A DNA stretch of 64,000 nt from Dasania phycosphaerae (GCF_026891035.1 NZ_JAPTGG010000009.1:152103-216102), one strand, 5' to 3'. Positions 42,251 to 51,490 are shown, counted from the stretch's first letter. Notes: generated by a model from the letters alone, not told the origin. A program made the numbers and translations.

Positions 42251-42985
42251 ATGCGCGGGCTAATCTATAGCTGTCTCATCTCTTTTCTCACTCATTACAG
42301 TTTGGCCGCTAATGCCCAAGCTTTGGATATAGAAAACCCTCGCGACCCTTGGGAGGGCTTAAATCGTAAGGTCTTTGTTTTTAACGATAATGCTGATCAC
42401 TATGTGTTAGCACCTGTGGCCCGTGGCTACAGGGCGGTAACGCCTGACCCAGTGGAAACCGGCATACGCAATGTGTTCTCAAATCTATTAGAAATCACCA
42501 CCATCGCTAACGATTTATTACAGTTGGAATTTGCCCAGGCAGGTGCTGATACTGGCCGCTTTCTGATCAACAGTACTGTAGGCCTATTAGGTATTTTTGA
42601 TGTGGCCAGTAAAGTGGGTCTGGAAAAACATGATCAAGATTTTGGTTTAACCCTAGCTAGCTGGGGCTTGGGCTCTGGCCCCTATGTGGTGTTGCCTTTG
42701 GTGGGGCCCTCTACTTTGCGCGATAGTGCTGGGATTGTGGTTGATAGCGCCAGCAGTGACTATATGAATGAGCTGGAGCATGTGCCCACTAGAAACCAGG
42801 TTAAAGCTTTGCAGATTGTTAATGTGCGCGCCGGCTTGCTAAAGGCAGAAGAGCTGGTGTCGGGTGATCGCTACGTTTTTATACGCGATGCCTACTTGCA
42901 GCGCAGAGATGCAGCAGCAGGCGTGGAGCCGCAAGATGATGGCTTTGGCGATGAGGATTTCGAGTCCTTTGATGACTGGGATTGA
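42251..42985 (+). CDS. mlaA: MlaA/VacJ-family outer-membrane phospholipid protein
   Basis: MlaA sits in the outer membrane and removes misplaced phospholipids from its outer leaflet, handing them to MlaC. Family landmarks are NPRDPWEGLNRKVFVFND, GRFLINSTVGLLGIFDVAS, DFGLTLASWGLGSGPYVVLP and GPSTLRDSAG. With the ATG at 42251 it has 244 residues and a signal peptide. A lipobox is not evident (IYSC is weak), so anchoring by lipid is doubtful. An ATG at 42197 and one at 42245 are in frame but lack a ribosome site. The acidic tail DDGFGDEDFESFDDWD is unusual. Confidence 0.92.
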   Translation: MRGLIYSCLISFLTHYSLAANAQALDIENPRDPWEGLNRKVFVFNDNADHYVLAPVARGYRAVTPDPVETGIRNVFSNLLEITTIANDLLQLEFAQAGADTGRFLINSTVGLLGIFDVASKVGLEKHDQDFGLTLASWGLGSGPYVVLPLVGPSTLRDSAGIVVDSASSDYMNELEHVPTRNQVKALQIVNVRAGLLKAEELVSGDRYVFIRDAYLQRRDAAAGVEPQDDGFGDEDFESFDDWD

Positions 42986-43027
42986 TGACTGGGATTAGCC
43001 TTATATTTCAATGCCCTGGCAACCAAG

Positions 43028-43327
43028 CTAGAGTATTTGCTTGATGCTAAAGCCTATTAAATACTGCTGGTCAGCGTCTTGTTCAACACGGGTGACGGTG
43101 GCCAGAGCATTAAAAGAGTGCTGTCCGTGTGCGGTTGGTGCAATGGCAACCTCACACTCAGCCCCCATGGCCAAAGGCTCAGCGCAGCTAATCCTTAACC
43201 CCGTGCCACTTAGGTCTACACAGACCCCCTCATACTGGCTGCCCTCGTGGCTGATGCTAATGGGGGAGTTGACCTGCATGCGAATAAAGTCGCGTTTCTC
43301 ATCATAACTACGGTTGCTTGCCGTCAT
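43028..43327 (-). CDS. PilZ-domain protein
   Basis: The 99-residue single-domain protein has the two c-di-GMP-binding motifs: RxxxR at 12-16 (KRDFIRM) and D/NxSxxG at 38-43 (DLSGTG). It therefore should bind cyclic di-GMP. It stands beside the signalling genes that follow, on the opposite strand. Its output (motility, pilus or biofilm) cannot be deduced. Confidence 0.9.
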   Translation of the reverse strand: MTASNRSYDEKRDFIRMQVNSPISISHEGSQYEGVCVDLSGTGLRISCAEPLAMGAECEVAIAPTAHGQHSFNALATVTRVEQDADQQYLIGFSIKQIL

Positions 43328-43471
43328 TGCATTGCCTCAAAGTTTTTATTGTCAGTCTTTATATAATACGCCTACTCATTACCGTCAATGTTAGCGTCTA
43401 TAAATTTGGTTTTCTGCTATTGAAGTCCCACTATTATAAGAGTATGTTCTGGCCACCTTGAATAAGCCGTT

Positions 43472-43528
43472 TTAATTGAACTATCTTAATTGAACTATCT
43501 TAATTAAACATTGCGGGCTTAATTAAAC
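43472..43528. repeat. Four TTAATTRAAC direct repeats upstream of the response regulator
   Basis: TTAATTGAACTATC occurs twice in tandem (43472-43485, 43486-43499), followed by TTAATTAAAC at 43500 and 43519. The spacing of 14, 14 and 19 bases suggests a cooperative binding site in the promoter of the phosphatase gene. The rest of the gap 43328-43604 shows no gene. Confidence 0.55.
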
Positions 43529-43604
43529 AACCTGGGCTTGATTAAGCGCCTCGGGCACAAAATAGCAGGTATGCGCTAATTACCGTGAAAAATTGGGTTT
43601 TACA

Positions 43605-44789
43605 ATGACATCGGAGCAATACAGCCTCTTGGTGGTTGATGATGATGAGCAGGCGCTGCGTACTATCGTCAATTATCTGCAAGCTCAGCACTATATAACC
43701 TACCAGGCGGTTACGGGTGACGAAGCCTTGGCGCTATACCGTCAGCATAAGCCCGATGTCATACTCTGCGATTTAAATGTGCCCTATCAGGGCGAGGGCA
43801 AGCTGCAGCAGCATATACAGGCCTTGGCCGAGTCTACCCCTGTAGTGGTGCTATCCGAGACTAACGAAGTCAGTGATGTGGTAGAGGCTTTGCGCTTTGG
43901 CGCTAGTGATTATCTGTTTAAACCTATAGTGGATGTCACTATATTGGGGCATGCGGTCAAGCGCAGCTTGGAGTACGGCCAATTACAGCGTGAAAATGAA
44001 ACCTATAAGCAACAGCTGGAACAGGCCAACCTAGAGTTGAAAAATAGCTTGGCCCTGCTGGAGCAAGATCAAAAAGCCGGCCGCCAGGTGCAATTTAAAA
44101 TGCTGCCCGCTTCACCTTACCAGTTGGGTGAGTATCACTTTAGCCATCGTATTTTCCCCTCGCTATATCTTAGTGGCGACTTTGTTGAATATATTAGTGT
44201 GGGCAAAGAGCATTGTGTGTTCTTTATCGCCGATGTGTCTGGCCATGGCGCTTCCTCGGCTTTTGTGACGGTATTGCTAAAAAACCTGTTTGCTCGCAAG
44301 CGCTCAGACTTGCTGCATAAGCAAGATCAATCCATACTCTCGCCCCTAAGCATGCTGGCGCTGGCCAATAGCGTGATTTTTGATACCGGTGTGGGTAAGC
44401 ACCTCACCATGTGTGTGGGGGTGATACATATCCCCAGCGGCGAGCTGCGTTATAGTAATGCTGGCCATTTGCCACAGCCTATCTTAAGTACCGACGGCAG
44501 CAGCCAGTTTTTAGCCGGGCAGGGTATGCCGGTAGGTCTGTTTGATGAGCCTGAGTTTAGTGAGCAGCTGATTAACTTGCCCGATAAGTTTGTATTGACC
44601 TTGTTTTCTGATGGCATATTAGAGATATTGCCCCGTACCGGCCTTCGCGCCCAAGAGGCTTTTTTATTGGAGCGTTTACAGCAGCCACAATTATCGGTGG
44701 AGGCTCTGGCAGAAAGCTTGGAGTTACAGCAAATTGTTGAGTTTCCCGATGATATAGCGGTGTTACTAATTTCTAAGGGTTATCACTAA
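43605..44789 (+). CDS. Response regulator fused to a PP2C/SpoIIE phosphatase (RssB/HsbR-like)
   Basis: The 394-residue protein has an N-terminal receiver domain (VVDDDEQALRT with the acidic pocket, phospho-Asp near 56 in VILCDLNVP, Lys in LFKPIVDV), a coiled linker (about 130-165) and a C-terminal PP2C-type serine phosphatase (YLSGDFVEYI, FIADVSGHGASSAF, SDGILEI) whose Asp residues hold metal. The architecture matches HsbR of Pseudomonas, which dephosphorylates a STAS antagonist. The next gene encodes such a STAS protein. I use the ATG at 43605; a TTG at 43593 would add four residues. Confidence 0.9.
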   Translation: MTSEQYSLLVVDDDEQALRTIVNYLQAQHYITYQAVTGDEALALYRQHKPDVILCDLNVPYQGEGKLQQHIQALAESTPVVVLSETNEVSDVVEALRFGASDYLFKPIVDVTILGHAVKRSLEYGQLQRENETYKQQLEQANLELKNSLALLEQDQKAGRQVQFKMLPASPYQLGEYHFSHRIFPSLYLSGDFVEYISVGKEHCVFFIADVSGHGASSAFVTVLLKNLFARKRSDLLHKQDQSILSPLSMLALANSVIFDTGVGKHLTMCVGVIHIPSGELRYSNAGHLPQPILSTDGSSQFLAGQGMPVGLFDEPEFSEQLINLPDKFVLTLFSDGILEILPRTGLRAQEAFLLERLQQPQLSVEALAESLELQQIVEFPDDIAVLLISKGYH

Positions 44790-44820
44790 AGGGGTGGCGC
44801 GTAAGCACTGAGATCTATTT

Positions 44821-45315
44821 ATGCAGTCAGGTAAAATGCTAGTTGCCGATCATCAAGGCACATACATGATTAAGCTTATAGGCGACGTACGCTTAACGCT
44901 GTGTAATACCATAGATGATTATATAGAGCAGATGTTTAGCGCCGATAATTTTGCCGGGGTCACTATAGACCTGGCCGAAACCCTGGGTATAGATAGCACG
45001 TCTTTAGGCTTGCTGGCCAAGCTGGCCATACAGGCTAAACAGCGCGGCTTTGATAGGCCTACTATATTGTCACCTAACCCCGATATTACTAGGCTATTGC
45101 AGAGTATGGGCTTTGCAAAAGTCTTTAATATCTATAGTGATGAAATTACCAATGCCGAGGATTTAAAAGAGCTTCCTGTTAGGTGTGGCAGCGAGACGCA
45201 GGTGCGTAACAAAGTGCTAGAGGCCCATAAGGTTTTAATGGGGTTAAACGAACAAAACCGCGCCGACTTTCACGACCTGGTTTGTGCGTTGGAAACCCCT
45301 AAAGCTTCGCAGTAA
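44821..45315 (+). CDS. STAS-domain anti-sigma factor antagonist (HsbA-like)
   Basis: The 164-residue protein has a STAS domain at about 1-110; DLAETLGIDSTSLGLL carries the phosphorylatable Ser (about residue 59 in IDST). After the domain comes a roughly 50-residue tail of unknown role. It lies 31 bp behind the phosphatase gene, its likely partner. In the related Hsb system the antagonist switches an anti-sigma factor or a diguanylate cyclase according to its phosphorylation; the anti-sigma gene is not in this window. Confidence 0.88.
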   Translation: MQSGKMLVADHQGTYMIKLIGDVRLTLCNTIDDYIEQMFSADNFAGVTIDLAETLGIDSTSLGLLAKLAIQAKQRGFDRPTILSPNPDITRLLQSMGFAKVFNIYSDEITNAEDLKELPVRCGSETQVRNKVLEAHKVLMGLNEQNRADFHDLVCALETPKASQ

Positions 45316-45327
45316 TTTATTTGCTGT

Positions 45328-45780
45328 TTAGTTGTTGATTACCGCTAATTTACTTTTAATAAAGTCACTGTGTGGCGCATAAATCAAGTCGGCAATTTTT
45401 CGTATCAAATGATCTTCGTACTTACTGATCTCGCCATCGGCAACTGCCACCTGCCACAAAGCTTTGAGTAGCTCAAATTTCTGCTCTGGGGTATAGGCCT
45501 CATTAATATGGCGGGTGAACTCATACAACGAAGTTGCCTGTTGATTCTCTGCTTCGGCCAAGGCGATTAATTCATTGAGTTCAGTTTGAGCCAGCCCCAA
45601 GGTTTTAACTAGAGCTTGCTCTATGGCTTGTTGCTCAATACTGCTAATGTCGAAATCAGCGCGGCTCAACTCAATTAACAAGGCAGCCGCAGCTAAATCA
45701 ACTTTATGCTGCTGCGTGCTGCTATCGTTATTAGAAAGCTCTAGATTATCTTTAAAAAACTGCTGTATCTTTTTTAACAT
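45328..45780 (-). CDS. TerB-like helical protein
   Basis: The 150-residue all-helical protein has the TerB (tellurite-resistance B) fold: VDLAAAALLIELSRADFDIS near residue 30 and LLKALWQVAVADGEISKYE near 105. Both are calcium/metal-site-like repeats. The family is widespread and its role is not specific to tellurite. It follows transaldolase on the same strand with 6 bp between, so they may be co-transcribed, though no shared pathway is apparent. Confidence 0.88.
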   Translation of the reverse strand: MLKKIQQFFKDNLELSNNDSSTQQHKVDLAAAALLIELSRADFDISSIEQQAIEQALVKTLGLAQTELNELIALAEAENQQATSLYEFTRHINEAYTPEQKFELLKALWQVAVADGEISKYEDHLIRKIADLIYAPHSDFIKSKLAVINN

Positions 45781-45786
45781 CGGGCG

Positions 45787-46737
45787 TTATTGCTTTAGTA
45801 ATTGCTCTAATTTGATTTGGTCGGCTGTAAAGTTTCGTATGCCCTCAGCTAATTTTTCCGTAGCCATGGCGTCCTCATTCATATGCCAGCGGAAGCTGCT
45901 TTCGCTTAAATCGATTTTGCTAATAGCTTCGCCGGTATTATCGCGGCTAAGCTTTTGGGTTAGCAGGCCGGTATCCAGGCTTAACTCTTCTAATAGCTGT
46001 GGGCTAATGGTTAAACGGTCACAGCCTGCAAGCTGTTCAATTTCGCCGGTGTTTCTAAAGCTGGCACCCATTACCACGGTGTTGTAGTTGTGCTGCTTAT
46101 AAAAATTATAAATACGGCTAACCGATTGCACGCCGGGGTCGGTAACGGCGTTGTAGCTGTTACCTGTGCTGGCCTTATACCAATCTAAAATACGGCCTAC
46201 AAAAGGCGAAATTAAAAACACCCCGGCATCGGCACAGGCGGCGGCTTGGGCAAAACCAAACAACAGCGTGAGGTTACAGTTTATGCCTTCTTTTTCTAAA
46301 ATTTCGGCGGCGCGTATACCTTCCCAGGTTGAGGCGATTTTGATTAACACCCGCTCTTTGCTAACACCGGCAGCTTGGTAGTGCTCGATTAAGCTGCGCG
46401 CCTTGGCAACAGTGGCCTGTGTATCAAAGGAGAGGCGGGCGTCTACTTCGGTAGAAATGCGACCGGGGATAATATTTAAAATTTCACAGCCTATGGCAAC
46501 TGCTAATTTGTCGCAGCACAGGGCCAATTGTTCGGCTTGGCTAGCGGGTTGCTGTAGGGCCCAATCTTTGGCTTCAGTGACCAGCTGGCTGTATTGGGGC
46601 AGCTGGGCAGCTTTTAGCAGTAGCGAAGGGTTGGTGGTGGCATCTAGGGGCTTAAAGCGGGCGATGGCTTCTATATCACCAGTATCGGCAACGACATCGG
46701 TCATGCTTTTAAGTTGTTCTAATTTATTACTGCTCAT
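45787..46737 (-). CDS. tal: Transaldolase B
   Basis: Transaldolase of the non-oxidative pentose-phosphate pathway moves a dihydroxyacetone unit between sedoheptulose 7-phosphate and glyceraldehyde 3-phosphate. The 316 residues are the TalB length. The Schiff-base Lys lies in VLIKIASTWEGIRAAE; DATTNPSLLLKAA near the N-terminus and GRISTEVDARLSFD are also family motifs. dusA is upstream on the same strand. Confidence 0.97.
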   Translation of the reverse strand: MSSNKLEQLKSMTDVVADTGDIEAIARFKPLDATTNPSLLLKAAQLPQYSQLVTEAKDWALQQPASQAEQLALCCDKLAVAIGCEILNIIPGRISTEVDARLSFDTQATVAKARSLIEHYQAAGVSKERVLIKIASTWEGIRAAEILEKEGINCNLTLLFGFAQAAACADAGVFLISPFVGRILDWYKASTGNSYNAVTDPGVQSVSRIYNFYKQHNYNTVVMGASFRNTGEIEQLAGCDRLTISPQLLEELSLDTGLLTQKLSRDNTGEAISKIDLSESSFRWHMNEDAMATEKLAEGIRNFTADQIKLEQLLKQ

Positions 46738-46755
46738 GGTAAATCCTTATTGTTG

Positions 46756-47790
46756 TTATAAGCCTTGTTGGCTTTGTTCCTGCAGCCTGTCTAGTTGGTA
46801 TTGTTCTGCGCGTTCGCGCTCGTCCACTATGAGTTGAAAGGCTTGTTGTAAAACGTCTATACCGGCGCCTTTAAGGTGTGCGTGTTGGCTGAGGTGGCGG
46901 CGAAATAATTTTGCCCCGGGCTGGCCTTGAAACAAACCTAAGATATGACGGGTAATATGATTTAAGTGTGCGCCTAAGCTTAATTGTTCCTCAACATAGG
47001 GCAAAAAGTCTAGTAGCACTTGATCGCGGCTTTTTACCGCTGCCTTAGAATCGTAAAAGCGTTGATCTACATCGGCTAATAGATAAGGGTTTTGGTAAGC
47101 TGCTCGGCCCAGCATAACACCATCGACATGTTGTAAGGGGGTGTCACAGCTGTCTAAATCGACTAGGCCGCCGTTGAGAATAATTTCTAAATCGGGAAAG
47201 TCTTTTTTAAGTTGGTACACCATATCGTATTGCAGTGGTGGTATCTCGCGGTTTTCCTTGGGACTTAAACCCTGCAGCCAGGCTTTGCGGGCGTGTACGA
47301 TAAAAGTCTTACAGCCGGTGGCGGCTATAGGCTCTACAAAGGCCACCATGTCGCGATAGTCTTCCATATCGTCTATGCCTATACGGTGCTTAACGGTTAC
47401 CGGTATAGAACAATTATCCTGCATGCTTTTTATACAGTCGGCTACTAGCTGTGGCTGCGCCATTAGACAGGCACCAAACATGCCATTTTGTACCCGGTCG
47501 GAGGGGCAGCCACAATTAAGGTTAACCTCATCATAGCCCCAATCCTCAGCAATCTTGGCGCAGCGCCCTAAGTCTTGCGGGTTGCTACCGCCCAGCTGTA
47601 AGGCCAGCGGGTTCTCGTGGTGATGAAAGGCTAAGAAACGCTCTGGCCCAGCATGTAATATTGCGCCGGTGGTTACCATCTCGGTATAGAGCACCGCCTG
47701 TTGGCTGAGTTGGCGCCAAAAGTACCGGCAGTGTCTATCTGACCACTCCATCATGGGGGCAACGGTGAGGGTTCTATTTATTTCTTTCAT
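46756..47790 (-). CDS. dusA: tRNA-dihydrouridine(20/20a) synthase
   Basis: This FMN enzyme reduces U20 and U20a in the tRNA D-loop. The 344 residues begin TLTVAPMMEWSDRHCRYFWR, typical of DusA (not DusB/C). The catalytic Cys lies in VNLNCGCPSDRVQNGMFGACLM, and flavin contacts are in TVKHRIGIDDMEDYRDM and NGGLVDLDSC. The short gap to tal (18 bp) suggests one transcript. Confidence 0.97.
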   Translation of the reverse strand: MKEINRTLTVAPMMEWSDRHCRYFWRQLSQQAVLYTEMVTTGAILHAGPERFLAFHHHENPLALQLGGSNPQDLGRCAKIAEDWGYDEVNLNCGCPSDRVQNGMFGACLMAQPQLVADCIKSMQDNCSIPVTVKHRIGIDDMEDYRDMVAFVEPIAATGCKTFIVHARKAWLQGLSPKENREIPPLQYDMVYQLKKDFPDLEIILNGGLVDLDSCDTPLQHVDGVMLGRAAYQNPYLLADVDQRFYDSKAAVKSRDQVLLDFLPYVEEQLSLGAHLNHITRHILGLFQGQPGAKLFRRHLSQHAHLKGAGIDVLQQAFQLIVDERERAEQYQLDRLQEQSQQGL

Positions 47791-48011
47791 TTAAACTAGC
47801 AAAATCAGGGGGTTATAAGAAAGGTGAAATTGGATTGGGGATTATATAACGTTTGCCGTCGCTAGTGTCATATTTAGCAGGCCGTAATAAGGCTAGTGTT
47901 AAGGTTATTGGCAGTTAGGCTTTCAGCCCTTGGGTTTTAAACTGCGAGCAGGATTGTTAGTATGGCCAGCGTTAGCAAGAAAATCATTTCAGTAATGAAA
48001 CGGAGAGATCT

Positions 48012-48221
48012 ATGGCTAAGAATTTTTTGATATTACCTATACTGCTTATAGCCGCACTATTAAGCGCTTGTGAACAAGAGGGTAGCGCTGAGCGTGCCGG
48101 GGCAAAGCTGGATGACGCTGCCGAAGCCTTACGTGAAAAATCGACTGAGCTAGGTAATAAGGTTGAAGATGCCTGCGAACAGTTAAAAGCCAAGGCTGGT
48201 GCCGAAGATACTGATTGTTAA
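48012..48221 (+). CDS. Small lipoprotein
   Basis: The 69-residue protein has a signal peptide ending in lipobox LSAC (Cys20), then a helical Ala/Glu/Lys-rich stretch with repeats of the AKLDDAAEALREKSTELG type and two more Cys (EDACEQ and the C-terminal DTDC). Small lipoproteins of this kind are common next to metal resistance genes. It lies just upstream of the copper cluster; a shared role is inference. A GAGA site (cggagag) precedes the ATG. Confidence 0.8.
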   Translation: MAKNFLILPILLIAALLSACEQEGSAERAGAKLDDAAEALREKSTELGNKVEDACEQLKAKAGAEDTDC

Positions 48222-48298
48222 TCCAAGTAACAGAATTGAACTTAGTTAAACTGTTAGGGTCTGCTTGCTAGTTTAGTTAAAGCTCAACGAATTGCCCC

Positions 48299-48673
48299 AT
48301 GCTTATGGCAAAATATAAAACCTTAATCGTCATGTTACTGCTGCTGAGTCTGTTCGGCCAGGCTGCTGCGTCTGTTAATAACTCTTGTCTAGGCTTTTCT
48401 TATGCTAACGCCGGTCAAGATCAAATGGCCACAGCTATGGTAGACCATTCCCAGCATGCGGCGATGATGGCGCTTATCACCGACGAGCAAAACAATACTG
48501 ATAATTGCTGCGGTTGTGATTGCCGTTTTGATGGCTGCGGCACTATGGCCGTTATTGACGCTGCTGCCCAGACGCTAGCGTCAACTTGGCCAGCAGCTAA
48601 ACCTTGCTATAACAACAATAAGCTTAGTCACAGCTTAGTTGCCTCACTATTTCGCCCTCCCATTACTTCATAG
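48299..48673 (+). CDS. Secreted Cys/His-rich protein of the copper cluster
   Basis: The 124-residue protein has an N-terminal signal peptide (TLIVMLLLLSLFGQAAAS). The mature part holds VDHSQHAAMM, a His/Met copper-type motif, and the cluster NTDNCCGCDCRFDGCG with five Cys. The DHSQHxM word also recurs three times in the multicopper oxidase encoded next, so the two proteins probably handle the same metal. I do not recognise a family; CopL-like or DUF2946-like proteins are possible. It lies 156 bp before the oxidase gene. Confidence 0.7.
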   Translation: MLMAKYKTLIVMLLLLSLFGQAAASVNNSCLGFSYANAGQDQMATAMVDHSQHAAMMALITDEQNNTDNCCGCDCRFDGCGTMAVIDAAAQTLASTWPAAKPCYNNNKLSHSLVASLFRPPITS

Positions 48674-48829
48674 ACGGGATAGCTGCGCCTAAAATTTGGC
48701 GCCTTGCATCCCTAATTTGTGCTTAGACCTTTAATATTTTTAAAAAGCCTTAACGATTGATACGCATAGTCTGGTTTAAATAACTCGCTTAGCTGTGTGA
48801 GTTGGGGCTTGAATGAAGAGAGCCGAGTA

Positions 48830-50725
48830 ATGAGTAAGCAAACAACAGATATACAATTATTAACATCGCCGCTGATGACCCGTCGACATTTTGTTAGCGG
48901 CATGGCGGCAGGTTCAGCCTTGCTGGGCTTGGGTTTGGGCTTGGGCTTGGAAGTAAACGCAGGCAGCGTTAATGCATCAGTATTGCCGCGCACGGGGCCT
49001 AGCACTTTGCGGGGTAAACAGTTTGACCTCACCATAGGCTACCAAGATGTTAACTTTACCGGCACACCGCGCGTGGCTACCACGGTTAACGGTTCGCTAC
49101 CGGCACCGGTATTGCGTTGGCGTGAAGGGGATAGAGTAACCCTGCGAGTCAAAAATAATTTGTCAGTCGACACATCAATACATTGGCACGGGATGATTTT
49201 GCCTACCGAAATGGATGGTGTGCCAGGCTTAAGTTTTGGCGGGATTAAGCCCGGCGAAATCTTTGAATATCAATTTGATGTTAAGCAAAGCGGCACTTAC
49301 TGGTATCACAGCCATTCGGGTTTTCAAGAGCCCACGGGCCTGTATGGGGCGATTATTATAGACCCCAAACTGCCAGACCCGGTGAGTTACGATCGAGAAC
49401 ATGTGGTAGTGCTATCGGATTGGTCAGACGAATCCCCCCACGATATTTATGCCAAGCTAAAAAAACTCAGCCATTACTATAATTTTCGAGAACGCACCGC
49501 AATTGACCTGTGGCGTGATATCAAAGAAAAAGGCCTAGCCCAAACTTGGAATGAGCGCGCCATGTGGAACCAAATGCGCATGAGCGAAACTGACATTGCC
49601 GATGTTACCGGCTACACCTACATCCATTTAATGAACGGCGTAACCCCAGCTGAGGGTTGGGTAGGGTTGTTTAAGCGTGGTGAAAAAGTACGGCTGCGTT
49701 TTATTAATGCTTCATCCATGACTATTTTTGATTTACGCATACCCGGTTTAACAATGACGGTAGTGGCGGCCGATGGCCAAAACGTACAGCCGGTTAGCGT
49801 CGATGAATTTCGCATAGGTGTCGCTGAAACCTACGACGTAATCGTTGAGCCCAGCGCCGCCAGAGCCTACACCGTATTTGCACAAAGCATAGATCGCAGC
49901 GGCTACGCCCGCGGCACACTTACGCCCGATGTTGGGCTAACCGCCGCAGTGCCCGCCATGGATGAGGCACCCGTATTAGGCCATGGCGATATGGGTATGG
50001 CTATGAACCATGGTGACCATAGTATGCACGGTATGGATCATAGTCAGCATGCTATGGCTGATATGAGGGGAATGGATCACAGCCAACATGGCATGTTTGC
50101 TATGAAAGGCATGGATCATAGCCAGCACGGCATTGTTGAAACGCCAACTCAAAGCGAAACACAAAAACTAGGCAAGGCCGGTTTGGGCAGCACTCGTGAA
50201 ATCACTCATGTAGCTAGCGAGCTAGGCCCGCATGTGGATATGCGCGCCGAGGCCCCGCAAAGCGGCTTAAACGACCCAGGCTTAGGTTTGCGTAATCATC
50301 AGCAATTACACGGCAGGCGGGTATTAACTTATGCCGACCTTAAAAACCTCACGCCCACATTAGAGAAACGCGAACCCAGCCGTGAAATAGAGTTACATCT
50401 AACCGGCAATATGAGCCGTTATATGTGGTCCATGAACGGCATTAAGTTTGCTGATGCCGAGCCATTGCAACTCAAATACGGTGAGCGCGTACGCATCACT
50501 CTGGTTAACGACACTATGATGACACATCCCATGCACCTGCACGGTTTATGGAGTGAGTTGGAAACCGGTGACCCCGATTACATCCCTCGTAAACACACCG
50601 TACTAGTGCAGCCGGGTGCCAAAATCAGCTACTTAGTTAGCGCTGATGCCATAGGCCGCTGGGCTTACCACTGCCATCTGGTTTACCACATGCCAGGTAT
50701 GTTTCGCGAAGTGCGGGTGAGTTAA
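48830..50725 (+). CDS. copA: Multicopper oxidase CopA (PcoA-type), Tat-exported
   Basis: The 631-residue protein (from the ATG at 48830) is a periplasmic oxidase that detoxifies Cu(I). A Tat signal is visible (TRRHFVSGMAAGSALLGLG). Three cupredoxin domains follow. Copper ligands appear in SIHWHGMILPTEMDGVPG, TYWYHSHSGFQEP, HPMHLHGLW and YHCHLVYHMPGMF (type-1 Cys and type-2/3 His). Between domains two and three there is a Met/His-rich segment with GMDHSQH three times, used to gather copper. It is followed by copB 12 bp later. An upstream in-frame start (48797) is unlikely. Confidence 0.95.
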   Translation: MSKQTTDIQLLTSPLMTRRHFVSGMAAGSALLGLGLGLGLEVNAGSVNASVLPRTGPSTLRGKQFDLTIGYQDVNFTGTPRVATTVNGSLPAPVLRWREGDRVTLRVKNNLSVDTSIHWHGMILPTEMDGVPGLSFGGIKPGEIFEYQFDVKQSGTYWYHSHSGFQEPTGLYGAIIIDPKLPDPVSYDREHVVVLSDWSDESPHDIYAKLKKLSHYYNFRERTAIDLWRDIKEKGLAQTWNERAMWNQMRMSETDIADVTGYTYIHLMNGVTPAEGWVGLFKRGEKVRLRFINASSMTIFDLRIPGLTMTVVAADGQNVQPVSVDEFRIGVAETYDVIVEPSAARAYTVFAQSIDRSGYARGTLTPDVGLTAAVPAMDEAPVLGHGDMGMAMNHGDHSMHGMDHSQHAMADMRGMDHSQHGMFAMKGMDHSQHGIVETPTQSETQKLGKAGLGSTREITHVASELGPHVDMRAEAPQSGLNDPGLGLRNHQQLHGRRVLTYADLKNLTPTLEKREPSREIELHLTGNMSRYMWSMNGIKFADAEPLQLKYGERVRITLVNDTMMTHPMHLHGLWSELETGDPDYIPRKHTVLVQPGAKISYLVSADAIGRWAYHCHLVYHMPGMFREVRVS

Positions 50726-50737
50726 GGAGCGCCAGTT

Positions 50738-51490
50738 ATGAAAAAAAAGATGAACGAAAAAATCAAACAAATAATAAAAAACAAACACCGCCGCTTGATA
50801 GCCTACACCTTACTAACGGTGTTAGGCCTAGCGCAGCCAGTACTGGCTGGCGGTAAGGATGACCCACTGCTTAGCAAAGTGATGATAGACCAGCTAGAGC
50901 TACGCGATGCCGACGATAGCAATCCGCTAGTGTTAGAAGGGCAGGCGTGGTTGGGGAAAGACTTGCACAAGCTATGGCTAAAAGCCGACGTGGAGCGAGT
51001 CGCTGGCGAAACCGAAGAGCTGGAATTACAGGCGCTATACAGCCAGGCGATTGCGCCTTACTGGGATTTACAAGTTGGCCTGCGCCAAGATAGCAAACCC
51101 ACACCTAGCCGCAGTTGGGCGGTTCTTGGCTTGCAAGGCTTAGCGCCTTACTTCTTTGAAGTGGATAGTGCCTTGTTTATAGGGGAGGGCGGCCGTACCG
51201 CTTTGCGTGTGCAGGTGGAATACGAGCTGCTATTTACCCAGCAGCTAATCCTAAGCTCAGAGCTAGAGGCTAATTTTTACGGCCAAAACGATAGCAACTT
51301 AGGCATAGGCTCAGGTTTGTCCGACCTACAAGCTGGCCTGCGCCTGCGCTATGAAATTCGCCGCGAGTTTGCGCCTTACATAGGCATAAACTGGCAAAAA
51401 AGCTATGGCAATAGCGCGGGCTATGCGCGTAAGGCTGGCCATGATGTGCAAGATACTCAGTGGGTACTGGGTATACGTGCCTGGTTTTAA
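50738..51490 (+). CDS. copB: Copper resistance outer-membrane protein CopB
   Basis: The 250-residue protein has an N-terminal signal (RRLIAYTLLTVLGLAQPVLA) after a basic stretch. It continues into a CopB beta-barrel with LVLEGQAWLGKDLHKLWLKADVE, YSQAIAPYWDLQVGLRQD, YFFEVDSALFIGEGGRTALR, LILSSELEANFYGQND and YIGINWQKSYG. The barrel is complete, but the Met-rich linker that usually precedes it in CopB is missing, so this is a short form. It is translated right after copA and works with it at the outer membrane. Confidence 0.92.
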   Translation: MKKKMNEKIKQIIKNKHRRLIAYTLLTVLGLAQPVLAGGKDDPLLSKVMIDQLELRDADDSNPLVLEGQAWLGKDLHKLWLKADVERVAGETEELELQALYSQAIAPYWDLQVGLRQDSKPTPSRSWAVLGLQGLAPYFFEVDSALFIGEGGRTALRVQVEYELLFTQQLILSSELEANFYGQNDSNLGIGSGLSDLQAGLRLRYEIRREFAPYIGINWQKSYGNSAGYARKAGHDVQDTQWVLGIRAWF

